54,524 nucleotides of DNA from Clostridium drakei. Lineage in GTDB: Bacteria > Bacillota > Clostridia > Clostridiales > Clostridiaceae. Below are positions 18,064 through 26,963 of the stretch, piece by piece. Positions within the stretch are counted from its first letter, which is position 1. Each line of letters starts with the position of its first letter. The position numbers and the translations under genes are program-made. A model generated the notes under the pieces. It did not search any database. It saw nothing but the letters and a program-made list of their open reading frames with translations, and was not told the origin of the DNA. The DNA is taken from positions 1-54,524 of the forward strand of contig NZ_JIBU02000060.1 of the NCBI RefSeq assembly GCF_000633595.2, in the 5' to 3' direction.

Positions 18064-19164
18064 ATGAATAAAATAAAAATCACAAATCATCAATTATTTA
18101 CATTAACTGTTAGTGCTTCATTTGGAGGCACAATTATTATATTGAATGCTGTAATAGCAAGTATATCAAAACAAGACTCATGGATTGCAGTTTTACTTAC
18201 ACCTGTAATAGGTATACCAATATTATGGATATATTGTTTTTTGGGAAGCAAATATCCCAATATGACATTTATAGGAATAATGAGAGAGATATTAGGGAAG
18301 TGGGTTGGATCTATTATCTCAGCAGGGTATGTATTTTTATGTATAATGACTAGTTATTGTATCCCTTGGTATATTGGCAACTTTTTAACCACTGAAGCTA
18401 TGTCCAAAACACCAGTATACATAATTAACTTAATATTTGTATTTGGGATTGTAATTGGAGTACTGTACGGCCTAGAAACAATTGCACGAGCATCTGAAGT
18501 ATTTATATTTGTTTCTTCTTTTTTGTTTATCATTTCAATGCTTTTTGTATTGCCTAATGCTAAGTTTGAAAATTTGCAACCTGTGCTTGAAAATGGTATT
18601 ATTCCAATTTTAAAGAGTGCAGTTTTTTTGATATGTTATCTTACATTTCCTGTTATTAGTATAATGATGATCTATCCAATAAATACTAATAATACAGTAG
18701 AAGCTAGAAAATCGATTTTAAAAGGATATATATGGTCGTGCTTTTTGTTTTTTATTGCTATGTTTATGTCAATATTAGTGTTAGGTAGCAAAATAACATC
18801 TGTAGTACAGTATCCTACATATTTGCTTGCTAAGGAAATAAATGTTGCCATTGTATTTACTCGTATGGAATTTATAATTGCTGGAGTATGGATTACTACA
18901 GAGTTTATGATAAATATAATATTTTTTTATTCTGGGATAACAGGACTTTGTGAATTATTAGGATTAAAAAATTATAGGATGTTAGTTATACCACTTGGGT
19001 TAATTGTATCAATAGTATCAGAATTTGTTTATAAAGATACTATTTATCAAGGAAAGTTTAATGCTTTTGGATGGGCTCCTTATGGTATGACATATGGTCT
19101 TATTATCCCGGTTTTGTTAATTATTGTTTGGAAAGTAAAAAATATGTTGTACAAAAAAATTTAA
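18064..19164 (+). CDS. Spore germinant receptor B subunit (GerAB family), copy 2
   Basis: A 366-aa membrane protein with ten predicted helices, similar along its whole length to the preceding B subunit (shared ITNHQLF start, PNAKFEN, GLETIARASE, AKEINVAIVFTRMEFI blocks). GAGGTATTAGC precedes the ATG. Tandem B subunits in one operon suggest alternative receptor compositions with different nutrient specificity. It ends 20 bases from the convergent NhaC gene. Confidence 0.92.
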   Translation: MNKIKITNHQLFTLTVSASFGGTIIILNAVIASISKQDSWIAVLLTPVIGIPILWIYCFLGSKYPNMTFIGIMREILGKWVGSIISAGYVFLCIMTSYCIPWYIGNFLTTEAMSKTPVYIINLIFVFGIVIGVLYGLETIARASEVFIFVSSFLFIISMLFVLPNAKFENLQPVLENGIIPILKSAVFLICYLTFPVISIMMIYPINTNNTVEARKSILKGYIWSCFLFFIAMFMSILVLGSKITSVVQYPTYLLAKEINVAIVFTRMEFIIAGVWITTEFMINIIFFYSGITGLCELLGLKNYRMLVIPLGLIVSIVSEFVYKDTIYQGKFNAFGWAPYGMTYGLIIPVLLIIVWKVKNMLYKKI

Positions 19165-19184
19165 AGCATGAGGTAATTCAGTAA

Positions 19185-20546
19185 TTATGATTGATGGAAT
19201 TTAGAAACACAATAAGCAAAAATAAATGTAATTAAAGGTGAAATATAACATAATATTGCATAAGGAGCATAGGCTGTAGTAGGAATTCCAGTTGTTATAA
19301 ATATAAATAATGAATTTACATTCCATGGAATAAGGGGAGCAATAATTGCACCGGTGTCAGCCATAGTTCTAGCTAAAGTAGAATTATTAATCCCTAGCTC
19401 TTTATATTTATTGCTTAAAAGTTTTCCAGGAAGTATTATGCCAACACTTTGATCACTTATGGCTGTTAAGGCACCGCTTATTAATCCTGTTTTCAAAATA
19501 AGTTCTTCACTTGATTTAATTTTAAAAGTTATTTTCTTAATTATAGGAATTATAAGCCCAGTTTCTTGAAATATGCTGCTTAAACCAACTGCACCTGCTA
19601 TTATAAGCAGTACAGGTATCATAGACACCATACCGCCGCTAACTAATACTGTATTTAACTGAACAGAATTGGTATTTATACTGTAACCACTTAATACAGC
19701 TGTGATAATATGATTAAAGTTTGTCTTTTGAAAAACAATAGAAACAACTATTCCAGCAATTAATGCTAAAAATACTGATTTTAACATTTTAATTCCTAAA
19801 AATGACATGATTATAATACTTAAGGGCAGAAGAAATATTAAAGGTGAAACAACAAAGTTTTTATCAATAGCATATATAAATGTATCTATATTAGAATTTG
19901 CAGCAACTATACTGTATTTTTTTCCTATAAGATAATATATTGATGCAGATATAAAATAAGTTGGAATTAATGTCTTTAGTATGGATATTATGGCTTCCTT
20001 ATAGTTTATTTTTACAGTTTCAAGGGTAAGATTAAAAAGATTTGATAATGGAGAGCTTTTATCTGCTATAAAAGCTCCTGAAACTATGGCCCCTAAAAGA
20101 ATATAATTGGGTATACCAAATATTTTTGATAGTGCTAATAATGCAATTCCTATACTGCTTATGGTTCCAAATGCCGTACCCATAAATATTGATACTATTG
20201 ACGTAAGTACAAAAGCAGAAAGTAGAAAATTTGTACCCTGCATATATTTAAGTCCATAATACAGCATAGTTGGTACAACTCCAGAAGACATCCATATGGA
20301 AACCATGGCTCCAATTAGAAGCATTAAAATAAAAAGAGATTTACATTCATAAAGTCCTTTTTTTATCATGTTTAAAAGCTCAATTATTGAAAAGCCGCTT
20401 TTTACACACAAGTATATGGAAACAATTATGCTAGCAGCAAAACCATAAAATAAGGATACATTTAATATAATACAGCTAGTGATTGAAATAAGGGTAAATA
20501 TTAAAATGATGTAAGTGTATTTTTCGGAAATTTTATTTTCATTCAT
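19185..20546 (-). CDS. NhaC-family Na+/H+ antiporter
   Basis: A 453-aa polytopic membrane protein of the NhaC family (ion transporter superfamily), with the typical GTAFGTISSIGIALLALS and SGAFIADKSSPLS blocks near residues 125-170 and a second-half counterpart (GLISGALTAISDQSVG). Members exchange Na+ for H+ or couple malate/lactate exchange. It is the second gene of a minus-strand operon led by a TetR regulator 42 bases upstream, so expression is probably inducible by the ligand of that regulator. Confidence 0.87.
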   Translation of the reverse strand: MNENKISEKYTYIILIFTLISITSCIILNVSLFYGFAASIIVSIYLCVKSGFSIIELLNMIKKGLYECKSLFILMLLIGAMVSIWMSSGVVPTMLYYGLKYMQGTNFLLSAFVLTSIVSIFMGTAFGTISSIGIALLALSKIFGIPNYILLGAIVSGAFIADKSSPLSNLFNLTLETVKINYKEAIISILKTLIPTYFISASIYYLIGKKYSIVAANSNIDTFIYAIDKNFVVSPLIFLLPLSIIIMSFLGIKMLKSVFLALIAGIVVSIVFQKTNFNHIITAVLSGYSINTNSVQLNTVLVSGGMVSMIPVLLIIAGAVGLSSIFQETGLIIPIIKKITFKIKSSEELILKTGLISGALTAISDQSVGIILPGKLLSNKYKELGINNSTLARTMADTGAIIAPLIPWNVNSLFIFITTGIPTTAYAPYAILCYISPLITFIFAYCVSKFHQS

Positions 20547-20588
20547 GTACTATCCCACCAATCCTTTCTAAATGAAAATTTTAAGAAT

Positions 20589-21158
20589 TTAATCATTGAT
20601 TAAGCCGTTCCAGTATATCTCCCATGAAACTTTAAATTTTTGATTAAATCTTTCAATTCCTCCATACATTAATGCTACCAGTAGTCCATCCAAAATAGTC
20701 AAAAAAGAAAGGGTAGATCTTTCAGCTTTTTGTGAAAAAGCTTCTTCACTTAAAAATAATTCATTTAGTAAATTTTCAAGTTCTGAAAAGTATAACTTGA
20801 AATTATAAACCACTTCTTCTCTTAAATGAACTGGCGGCATATAAGCCATACGCAGTACAAATTTCATATTGCATTCTTCATTGTTTACATATCGTTCTTT
20901 AAACTTTAATATAAAATCTTCCAAATAGCTTTTTAAGTCAGAATGATAATGAGAAAAAAACTGATGTAAAAATTTAGTTTCTTCGTCAATAACTTCTTTC
21001 ATAACTGTAAGAAATAGTTCATCCTTACTTTTAAAATGAGAATAAATTGATTGCTTTTTTATTCCAACTTCTTGAGCAATATCAGAAAGTGAAGTGCCAT
21101 CGTAACCTTTTTCTGTAAAGTTTAGTAGAGCAGCTTTCTTTATTTCCTTAATGGTCAT
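20589..21158 (-). CDS. TetR-family regulator of the nhaC operon
   Basis: 189 aa. An N-terminal helix-turn-helix (about residues 25-45, SLSDIAQEVGIKKQSIYSHF) is followed by an all-helical ligand-binding domain. AAGGAGG lies 7 bases before the ATG. A palindromic TTACGA-N4-TCGTAA sits just upstream between promoter and ribosome-binding site, so it most likely represses itself and the antiporter gene behind it. The ligand is unknown. Confidence 0.9.
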   Translation of the reverse strand: MTIKEIKKAALLNFTEKGYDGTSLSDIAQEVGIKKQSIYSHFKSKDELFLTVMKEVIDEETKFLHQFFSHYHSDLKSYLEDFILKFKERYVNNEECNMKFVLRMAYMPPVHLREEVVYNFKLYFSELENLLNELFLSEEAFSQKAERSTLSFLTILDGLLVALMYGGIERFNQKFKVSWEIYWNGLIND

Positions 21159-21170
21159 TTAAGTTCCTCC

Positions 21171-21224
21171 TTACGACCGTTCGTAAATTTATTTCATAAT
21201 ATAATAAATATTTGGAAAAGTCAA
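21171..21224 (-). promoter_or_regulatory. Promoter and TetR operator of the tetR-nhaC operon
   Basis: On the minus strand: TTGACT (21224-21219), 17 bp, TATTAT (21201-21196), then the dyad TTACGAACGGTCGTAA (21186-21171) just downstream of the expected start point. It abuts the ribosome-binding site, a good arrangement for repression. Confidence 0.8.
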
Positions 21225-21383
21225 CCTTAAAAATGTTAATATTTGTTGTTAAGGTAGACTTATGGTTACAGAATATATGATGTAGTTTGCATTAAGTAAT
21301 GTTAATAATATAAATATTTTTAATTAGGGAAACACAAAATAAAAATATGTATTTATTTAAAGAAATAATAAGGAAGTGAAGTT

Positions 21384-21557
21384 ATGGATAAAAATAAATG
21401 TATTAATAATAGTGGCTTAATATCAAAATCCTACTGCCTTGATTCAACTTATGAAACAAAATTTACCTTTGAAGGTGATATTATAGAAGGTCCAGCAGTA
21501 ACAAGATTAAATCACTACGGTGAAGGAAAAAATACTATTGATTCAAATGTATTTTAG
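21384..21557 (+). CDS. Small hypothetical protein (57 aa)
   Basis: A short ORF with AAGGAAGTGAAG in front of the ATG and a strong terminator behind it, so it has the outline of a one-gene transcription unit. The product is hydrophilic with two cysteines (6 and 18) and a central TKFTFEGDIIEGPAVTR segment; there is no membrane helix. I do not recognise it. Confidence 0.5.
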   Translation: MDKNKCINNSGLISKSYCLDSTYETKFTFEGDIIEGPAVTRLNHYGEGKNTIDSNVF

Positions 21558-21598
21558 ATATGTTTTACAATATTAAAAGAAAATAAAATTAAAGTATG

Positions 21599-21645
21599 AT
21601 AAAAGGTGAAAATAGTATTTTAAGCTAAAGTTCACCTTTTATTTA
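21599..21645 (+). terminator. Terminator after the 57-aa ORF
   Basis: ATAAAAGGTGAA (21599-21610) and its perfect 12-bp complement (21631-21642), followed by TTATTTA. Confidence 0.7.
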
Positions 21646-21820
21646 TAAATTTATAGGGTTACTTAAAAAGTATATTTGAAATTTCTTCATAACTTCTACA
21701 TAACTATTATGTATATTATAATCATTAAATATGTTTGTACTATAAGGAATACACCTATATGTACTTATTAAACAAAAATATAAAAATTTCATAGTAATAA
21801 TATACTAATGAGGTGAATTT

Positions 21821-23224
21821 ATGAGTATAAAAAATATAAGATTAAAAGTATATAATATGACATGTACATCTTGTGAAAAAAGTATAGAAAGAACATTAAA
21901 AAGATTAGTAGGAGTTTTTAATGTTAAAGCCAATTATAATGAACAATGCGTAGAAATAGAATATGACTCTGAACTTTGCAGCTTAAAGGATATAAAAAAC
22001 TCTATACATAGTGCAGGTTATAGCACTGAAAAATCTTCTAATCTAGGGATTGCTGGAATATTAATAGTGGTGCTCACTATTATTTTTATAGGTAATTCTA
22101 CTGGTGGTTTTGATATGAACAACATGCTTAAAGGAGCCACATATTTTGTACTCTTTGTAGTGGGAGTGCTTACTTCTATACATTGTGTAGGAATGTGTGG
22201 TGGAATAATGATTTCTCAAAGTTTATCCAATGAGAGTACTAATAAATTTCAAGCAATTAAACCTGCACTTCTCTATAATATTGGAAGAGTAATATCTTAT
22301 ACAATATTAGGTGGAATTATTGGTGCTTTAGGATCTATACTTTCACTATCTATAAAAACTCAAGCTGCTCTTCAAATTTTTGCTGGTTTATTCATGATTA
22401 TTATGGGATTTAACATGGCTGGCTTTGGTTTATTTAGAAGGCTTCAAATAAGACTTCCTTGGAACTTTTGTTATTTAAAAAATAAACCTAAAACTCCACT
22501 TATTATAGGAATTTTAAATGGATTAATGCCTTGTGGACCTCTTCAAACTATGCAATTATATGCACTTGGTACGGGTAGTGCTGCTAAAGGTGCAATTTCC
22601 ATGTTTATATTTGCTTTAGGTACAGTGCCTTTAATGTTAACTTTTGGCACAGTTTCAGGACTATTGAATAGAGGATATACTAAAAAAGTTTTAAAATTTA
22701 GTGGAGTCCTTGTAATAGTTTTAGGGCTTATAATGGGTAATAGAGGTTTATCTTTAGCGGGAGTAAATGTAGCTGAAACTATAATTTCTCCTTTAACTGG
22801 AAATAATGAATCACTTGCAGCTAGTTACAATAGCACAAAAGCTGTTTTAAATGATGAAATCCAAGTTGTGAATATTACTGCAGATGGAAATGGATATACA
22901 CCTAATGTTATATATGTAAAAAAAGATGTACCTGTTAAATGGACAATAGATGGAAAACAAATTAATTCTTGTAACAATGTAATTATAGTACCAGCTTTGA
23001 ATATAAAAAAGCAGCTTGATAATGGTGAAAATATAATAGAATTTACACCAAAGGATAAAGATATAAATTTTAGCTGTTGGATGGGTATGATAACAGGAGT
23101 AATTCGAGTAGTGGACAACCTAGATTCTGTTGATACATCTAAACCAGATCCTTCTGCTCCACCAACTGGTGGAGGAAATTGCTGCAGTTTTATGTCTGGC
23201 GGCAATTCAACAAATAAGCAATAA
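21821..23224 (+). CDS. HMA / UreH-type membrane / cupredoxin-like fusion
   Basis: A 467-aa three-part protein. Residues 1-70 are a heavy-metal-associated domain with MTCTSC (Cys15/Cys18). Residues about 100-310 form six helices of the DsbD/UreH-like transporter type, including HCVGMCGG and the second-half NGLMPCGP motif. Residues about 345-430 look like a cupredoxin-type beta domain, with candidate soft-metal ligands in NSCNN and FSCWMGM. A low-complexity CC-containing tail follows. The combination points to copper (or a similar soft metal) being taken from the cytoplasm and handed across the membrane, or to membrane thiol/copper homeostasis. No gene name fits securely. GAGGTGAATTT precedes the ATG. 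It is convergent with a two-component system. Confidence 0.8.
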   Translation: MSIKNIRLKVYNMTCTSCEKSIERTLKRLVGVFNVKANYNEQCVEIEYDSELCSLKDIKNSIHSAGYSTEKSSNLGIAGILIVVLTIIFIGNSTGGFDMNNMLKGATYFVLFVVGVLTSIHCVGMCGGIMISQSLSNESTNKFQAIKPALLYNIGRVISYTILGGIIGALGSILSLSIKTQAALQIFAGLFMIIMGFNMAGFGLFRRLQIRLPWNFCYLKNKPKTPLIIGILNGLMPCGPLQTMQLYALGTGSAAKGAISMFIFALGTVPLMLTFGTVSGLLNRGYTKKVLKFSGVLVIVLGLIMGNRGLSLAGVNVAETIISPLTGNNESLAASYNSTKAVLNDEIQVVNITADGNGYTPNVIYVKKDVPVKWTIDGKQINSCNNVIIVPALNIKKQLDNGENIIEFTPKDKDINFSCWMGMITGVIRVVDNLDSVDTSKPDPSAPPTGGGNCCSFMSGGNSTNKQ

Positions 23225-23255
23225 ACTCTAAGTATATATAGAATATACATAAAAT

Positions 23256-23288
23256 AGCCTAATGAAAAATTGCTTTAATCATTAGGCT
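23256..23288. terminator. Bidirectional terminator
   Basis: AGCCTAATGA (23256-23265) pairs with TCATTAGGCT (23279-23288), with A-run left and T-run right. It separates the convergent HMA-fusion and histidine kinase genes. Confidence 0.8.
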
Positions 23289-23300
23289 GTTTTTAAAATG

Positions 23301-24668
23301 TTAATTAATTGCCTTAAATCTTATAGTAAATATAGATCCTTTCCCTTCTTCGCTTTCAACGTTAATTGAAGCTGAATGTAAAGTTAAAATATCCTTTACT
23401 ATGGTTAAACCTAGTCCGCTCCCTTCAATTTTATTTCTACTTTTATCTCCTCTATAAAGTCTTTCAAATATAAAAGGTAAATCTTCCTTCCGAATTCCCA
23501 TTCCAGTATCTCGTATAACAACAATAATTTCTTCTTTTACTTTAGTTAAATTAACCCAAATTTTTCCGTTAATATTTGAAAATTTTATTGCATTAGATAG
23601 AATGTTAATAAATACTTGTTTTAATTTATCTGTATCTCCAAATATATTATAGTTTTTACCTGATTTAGTATTGAAGATTAGTTCTATGTTTTTTTCATTT
23701 AATGCAATTGAAAAATCATCACATATTGAAGATAACAGCTCATTTAAAGGTACTTTTTCCTTATTAATAGAAATTGTTTCTGACTCAAATTTTTTTAGGG
23801 TATTTAGATTATTTAAAAGTTTACCAAATCTAATAACTTCATCATTTAAAGCTTCTAGTTGTTCTGTATTTACAGGGAAAATTCCATCAATCATAGCTTC
23901 TAAGTTATTTTGAAGAATATTTAATGGAGTTCTTATTTCATGAGATATGTCAGAAATTAGTCTTTTTCTTAATAGGTCTTGATGCTTAAGTTTTTCCCCT
24001 AAAGTATTTATGCTGCTTTTAAGTTTTTCAATTTCCAATATGTCTGTTTTTACACTAGTTCTAGAATTATAATCTCCATTAGATAGGTTTACAGATATAT
24101 TAGATACTTCTCTTATGGGAACTGAAAATTGTTTTGAAATATAAAGGCTTATAATTATTACAATGAGAAGACTTAAAAAGATACTAGCACCAATTCCCTT
24201 ATTAATGGATAACTTAAAATTTATGTCTTCAGTAGATAATAATACTGAAGAATATTGGCCTATTTCTACATATCCAACAATACTTCCATTATATTTAATT
24301 GGAAAACTGTTTGTAATATAAACACCACTTTTATTACTTAAAGCTTTAAAATGTTCTTTTCCTTTAATGTCCTTTGGGTCCATCATCCAGATTGTTTTTT
24401 TATTTGAATCCAGGAGAGTTAAGCAATAATCACTCATATATGCTTCATGCCTCATTTCATTTCCCGAATTTGATGTCCATTTTTTATCACTTTTATAAAC
24501 TTCTTCGAAGTACTGCACTATTCTATTATTCCTCTTATTTTGAATATCTACCATATACTTATTGAATTTATTGTTTATTGTAACATTTACAAAAATAGCA
24601 GTTAGAAGTGCAGCTAATACAGAGCAGATTAAAATTATAATACTCAGTTTTTTTCTAATACTATACAT
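23301..24668 (-). CDS. Sensor histidine kinase
   Basis: A 455-aa membrane kinase. Transmembrane helices lie near residues 8-29 and 157-178 and enclose a ~125-residue extracellular sensor domain of PAS/Cache type (YCLTLLDSNKKTIWMMD). These are followed by HAMP, a HisKA domain with ISHEIRTPLN (His243) and a HATPase domain with GxG boxes (DTGMGI, GSGLGL). The ATG overlaps the response-regulator stop by one base (TAATG), so the pair is cotranscribed and coupled. The signal is unknown; convergence with the copper-type fusion gene hints at metal or envelope sensing but does not prove it. Confidence 0.92.
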   Translation of the reverse strand: MYSIRKKLSIIILICSVLAALLTAIFVNVTINNKFNKYMVDIQNKRNNRIVQYFEEVYKSDKKWTSNSGNEMRHEAYMSDYCLTLLDSNKKTIWMMDPKDIKGKEHFKALSNKSGVYITNSFPIKYNGSIVGYVEIGQYSSVLLSTEDINFKLSINKGIGASIFLSLLIVIIISLYISKQFSVPIREVSNISVNLSNGDYNSRTSVKTDILEIEKLKSSINTLGEKLKHQDLLRKRLISDISHEIRTPLNILQNNLEAMIDGIFPVNTEQLEALNDEVIRFGKLLNNLNTLKKFESETISINKEKVPLNELLSSICDDFSIALNEKNIELIFNTKSGKNYNIFGDTDKLKQVFINILSNAIKFSNINGKIWVNLTKVKEEIIVVIRDTGMGIRKEDLPFIFERLYRGDKSRNKIEGSGLGLTIVKDILTLHSASINVESEEGKGSIFTIRFKAIN

Positions 24669-25351
24669 TAGCTCTCACCACCAAACTTATAGCCAAGTTT
24701 CGTAACTGTTAGTATATACTTAGGATTTTTATTATCTTCTTCTATTTTTTTTCTTATATTTTTTATATGAACATCTACTGTTCTATCAAAACCTTCAAAA
24801 TCCATACCGAAAACCCTATCAATTAATTGTTCTCTAGTAAGAACTTTTCCTTTATTTATTGCAAGAGCGTATAAAATATCAAATTCATTAGGAGTTAGAG
24901 AAACTTCATGACCTTTAACTTTTATAATTCTGCCATCTTTGTTAATTTCTAAATTTCCATTATCAAAGGATAAAATGGAACTATTATTTGATACCAATCT
25001 TCTAAATAGGGAATTAACTCTTGCAACCAATTCCCTTGGACTAAAAGGTTTAACCAAATACTCATCAGCACCAGTATTAAGACCTTCTATTCTATCTTCT
25101 AATGCAGATTTAGCAGTAACCATAAATATATATACATCAGATTTATTTCTTATAATTTTACATATTTCTTCTCCTTGAATATCTGGCAGCATTAAATCAA
25201 GTATTATCAAGTTAAATTCAATTGAATCAAATAATTCCAAAGCTTTTAGCCCAGTAGTTGATGTATATACTTCGTAACCTTCTTTTTCTAAATAAGCCTT
25301 TTGGACATTAGATATTTTTTCTTCATCTTCTACTATAAGAATTTTATTCAT
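24668..25351 (-). CDS. OmpR/PhoB-family response regulator
   Basis: 227 aa from the ATG at 25351, chosen because GAGGTG lies 6 bases upstream (an upstream GTG in frame is part of that site). The receiver domain has an acidic EDE pocket and phospho-acceptor Asp52 (LIILDLMLPD), plus Lys in LVKPFSP. The C-terminal winged-helix DNA-binding domain contains DRTVDVHIKNIRKKIE. It is the partner of the kinase encoded immediately downstream. Confidence 0.93.
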   Translation of the reverse strand: MNKILIVEDEEKISNVQKAYLEKEGYEVYTSTTGLKALELFDSIEFNLIILDLMLPDIQGEEICKIIRNKSDVYIFMVTAKSALEDRIEGLNTGADEYLVKPFSPRELVARVNSLFRRLVSNNSSILSFDNGNLEINKDGRIIKVKGHEVSLTPNEFDILYALAINKGKVLTREQLIDRVFGMDFEGFDRTVDVHIKNIRKKIEEDNKNPKYILTVTKLGYKFGGES

Positions 25352-25545
25352 ATTAGTCACCTCAAGTCATATTAATATACTATTCTTTATAATAGCTAAA
25401 TTTTATAAAGATTATATGTAGATTATAAAATTTATAGTAACTTCCTATGCAGCACAATATAAAATCTTCATATACTTAACTTATAGTATATATAAATTAA
25501 AAACTTTAATCTATAGATTTAGTATTATCAAGTCGATAAGAGGCG

Positions 25546-25641
25546 AGAGGACAATTGAGATAGGACAGTGAAGGCGGATTTTTCTCTGCTGCACTACAAA
25601 AAAATCCTTAATTTAAAAGAGACTCATCTTCATTGTCCTCT
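25546..25641 (+). repeat. Nested hairpin element in a 420-base gene-free gap
   Basis: AGGACAGTGAAG (25562-25573) pairs fully with CTTCATTGTCCT (25628-25639), with one G-U. Inside it GGATTTTT (25576-25583) pairs with AAAAATCC (25600-25607). A second upstream copy, AGAGGACAAT (25546-25555), can pair with ATTGTCCTCT (25632-25641) instead, so two outer stems compete. The element is clearly more GC-rich than the flanks. The rest of the gap 25352-25774 shows nothing else. It could be an expressed structured RNA, an attenuator for the MFS gene, or a dispersed palindromic repeat. Confidence 0.65.
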
Positions 25642-25774
25642 GAAAAGTTGAGAAATGAACAATTTAATATGTAATCACATAAGATGATACTGTATGAAAA
25701 TATAGAAATTGGAAATGATTCATGGTAAATATGGTTAAATGTGATAAAATACAAAATGAAGGAAGTGGAAAATT

Positions 25775-26950
25775 TTGAAAAAAGGTACTTTTACTAGTTA
25801 TGAAATTAGCTTTATTGTAAGTTTAAGTATTGCAATGGCTTTAAGACAGCTTGCTATGGTTATGATTCTTCCGTTCATGTCTGTGTATGGTAACACATTA
25901 TTGTATAATACACCAGTACTGGTAGGTATAGCTCTTGGAATATATGGTTTGATTCAAGGGATTATGCAGATGCCTTTTGGCAGTTTAAGTGATAGAATTG
26001 GAAGAAAAAATGTACTTACCATTGGGTCACTATTTTTGGCATCAGGACTAGCATTAGCTGCAATAGCGGATAATATATATCTTCTTATAATAGCAAGAGC
26101 TCTGCAAGGCATAGGAGCAATTGCTGCTGTTTGCTTTTCTTGGATTGGTGATAATATTCCAGATGAAAAAAGAAATCAGTCAATGAGTATTGTTGGTATG
26201 TTTAGTGGATCTGCAGCGGTAATAGGATTTGTTGGAGGCCCATTTTTATATAATATAATTTCAGTTCCTAAAATGTTTGCAGGTTGTTCAGTATTAGTAT
26301 TTTTGTCATGGATTTATATAGTTATATTTATTAAAAAAGATAAAGCTAAAGAAGCACATTAAGAAAGAAATAAAGTAGACTATATAGGATTATTGAAAAA
26401 TAAGTTATTTACAAAGCTGTCCATTTCAGGTTTTATTATAAGTTATACTATGGTAAGTATTTTTTATATTATTCCTCAATTATTAGAAAAAAGTGTTGGT
26501 GTAGCTTCTATGTGGAAAGTATTTTTACCAGCCACTTTAATAGGTATCATTGTTATGAGTATTTTTTCAAAGCAAGCAGACAAAGGAAAATTGTCACAAG
26601 CAGCACTTATTTCTTTTATAAGTATTTTAATTGGGGGAGTATGTCTTTTCTTTACTAATTTTTATAGTATTCTCATAGGAACAACCATCTTCATGGCAGG
26701 ATATATGAGTCTTAATGCACTATTACCAGGGAGTGTAACAAAGCTTTCTACCAAGGATACCAGAGGAACTGTTACCGGTGTTTATAACACAATACAATTT
26801 GTTGGTTCATTTGTAGGGGGATCATTAACAGGTTTATTGTGGGGGATAAATAACCATTTACCAACTGTATTTATTATTATGATAAGTATATTAGGATGTA
26901 TTATTGTTAGAAAATTGGAGTTTAAAGACAATGATGTACCTGCTCATTAA
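25775..26950 (+). pseudogene. MFS transporter interrupted by one in-frame stop
   Basis: The TTG start at 25775 (GGAAGTGG upstream) opens a 195-aa N-terminal half of a major-facilitator drug transporter with six helices and the signature GSLSDRIGRKN motif. Translation meets TAA at 26360-26362. The same frame continues without any shift through 10 codons into the second half (six more helices, through 26950), giving about 391 codons in all, a normal length for a DHA1-type MFS protein. So a single nonsense codon (perhaps CAA to TAA) splits an otherwise intact gene. A TTG at 26393 could restart the C-terminal half but has no convincing ribosome-binding site. It may be a young pseudogene, a sequencing error, or leaky readthrough. 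Confidence 0.82.
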
Positions 26951-26963
26951 ATAAATTTACTAA

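Noticed and set aside
25546-25641. Plain rho-independent terminator of the gene before it
   Set aside because: The upstream gene is on the other strand and starts, not ends, here; there is no T-run after the outer stem.
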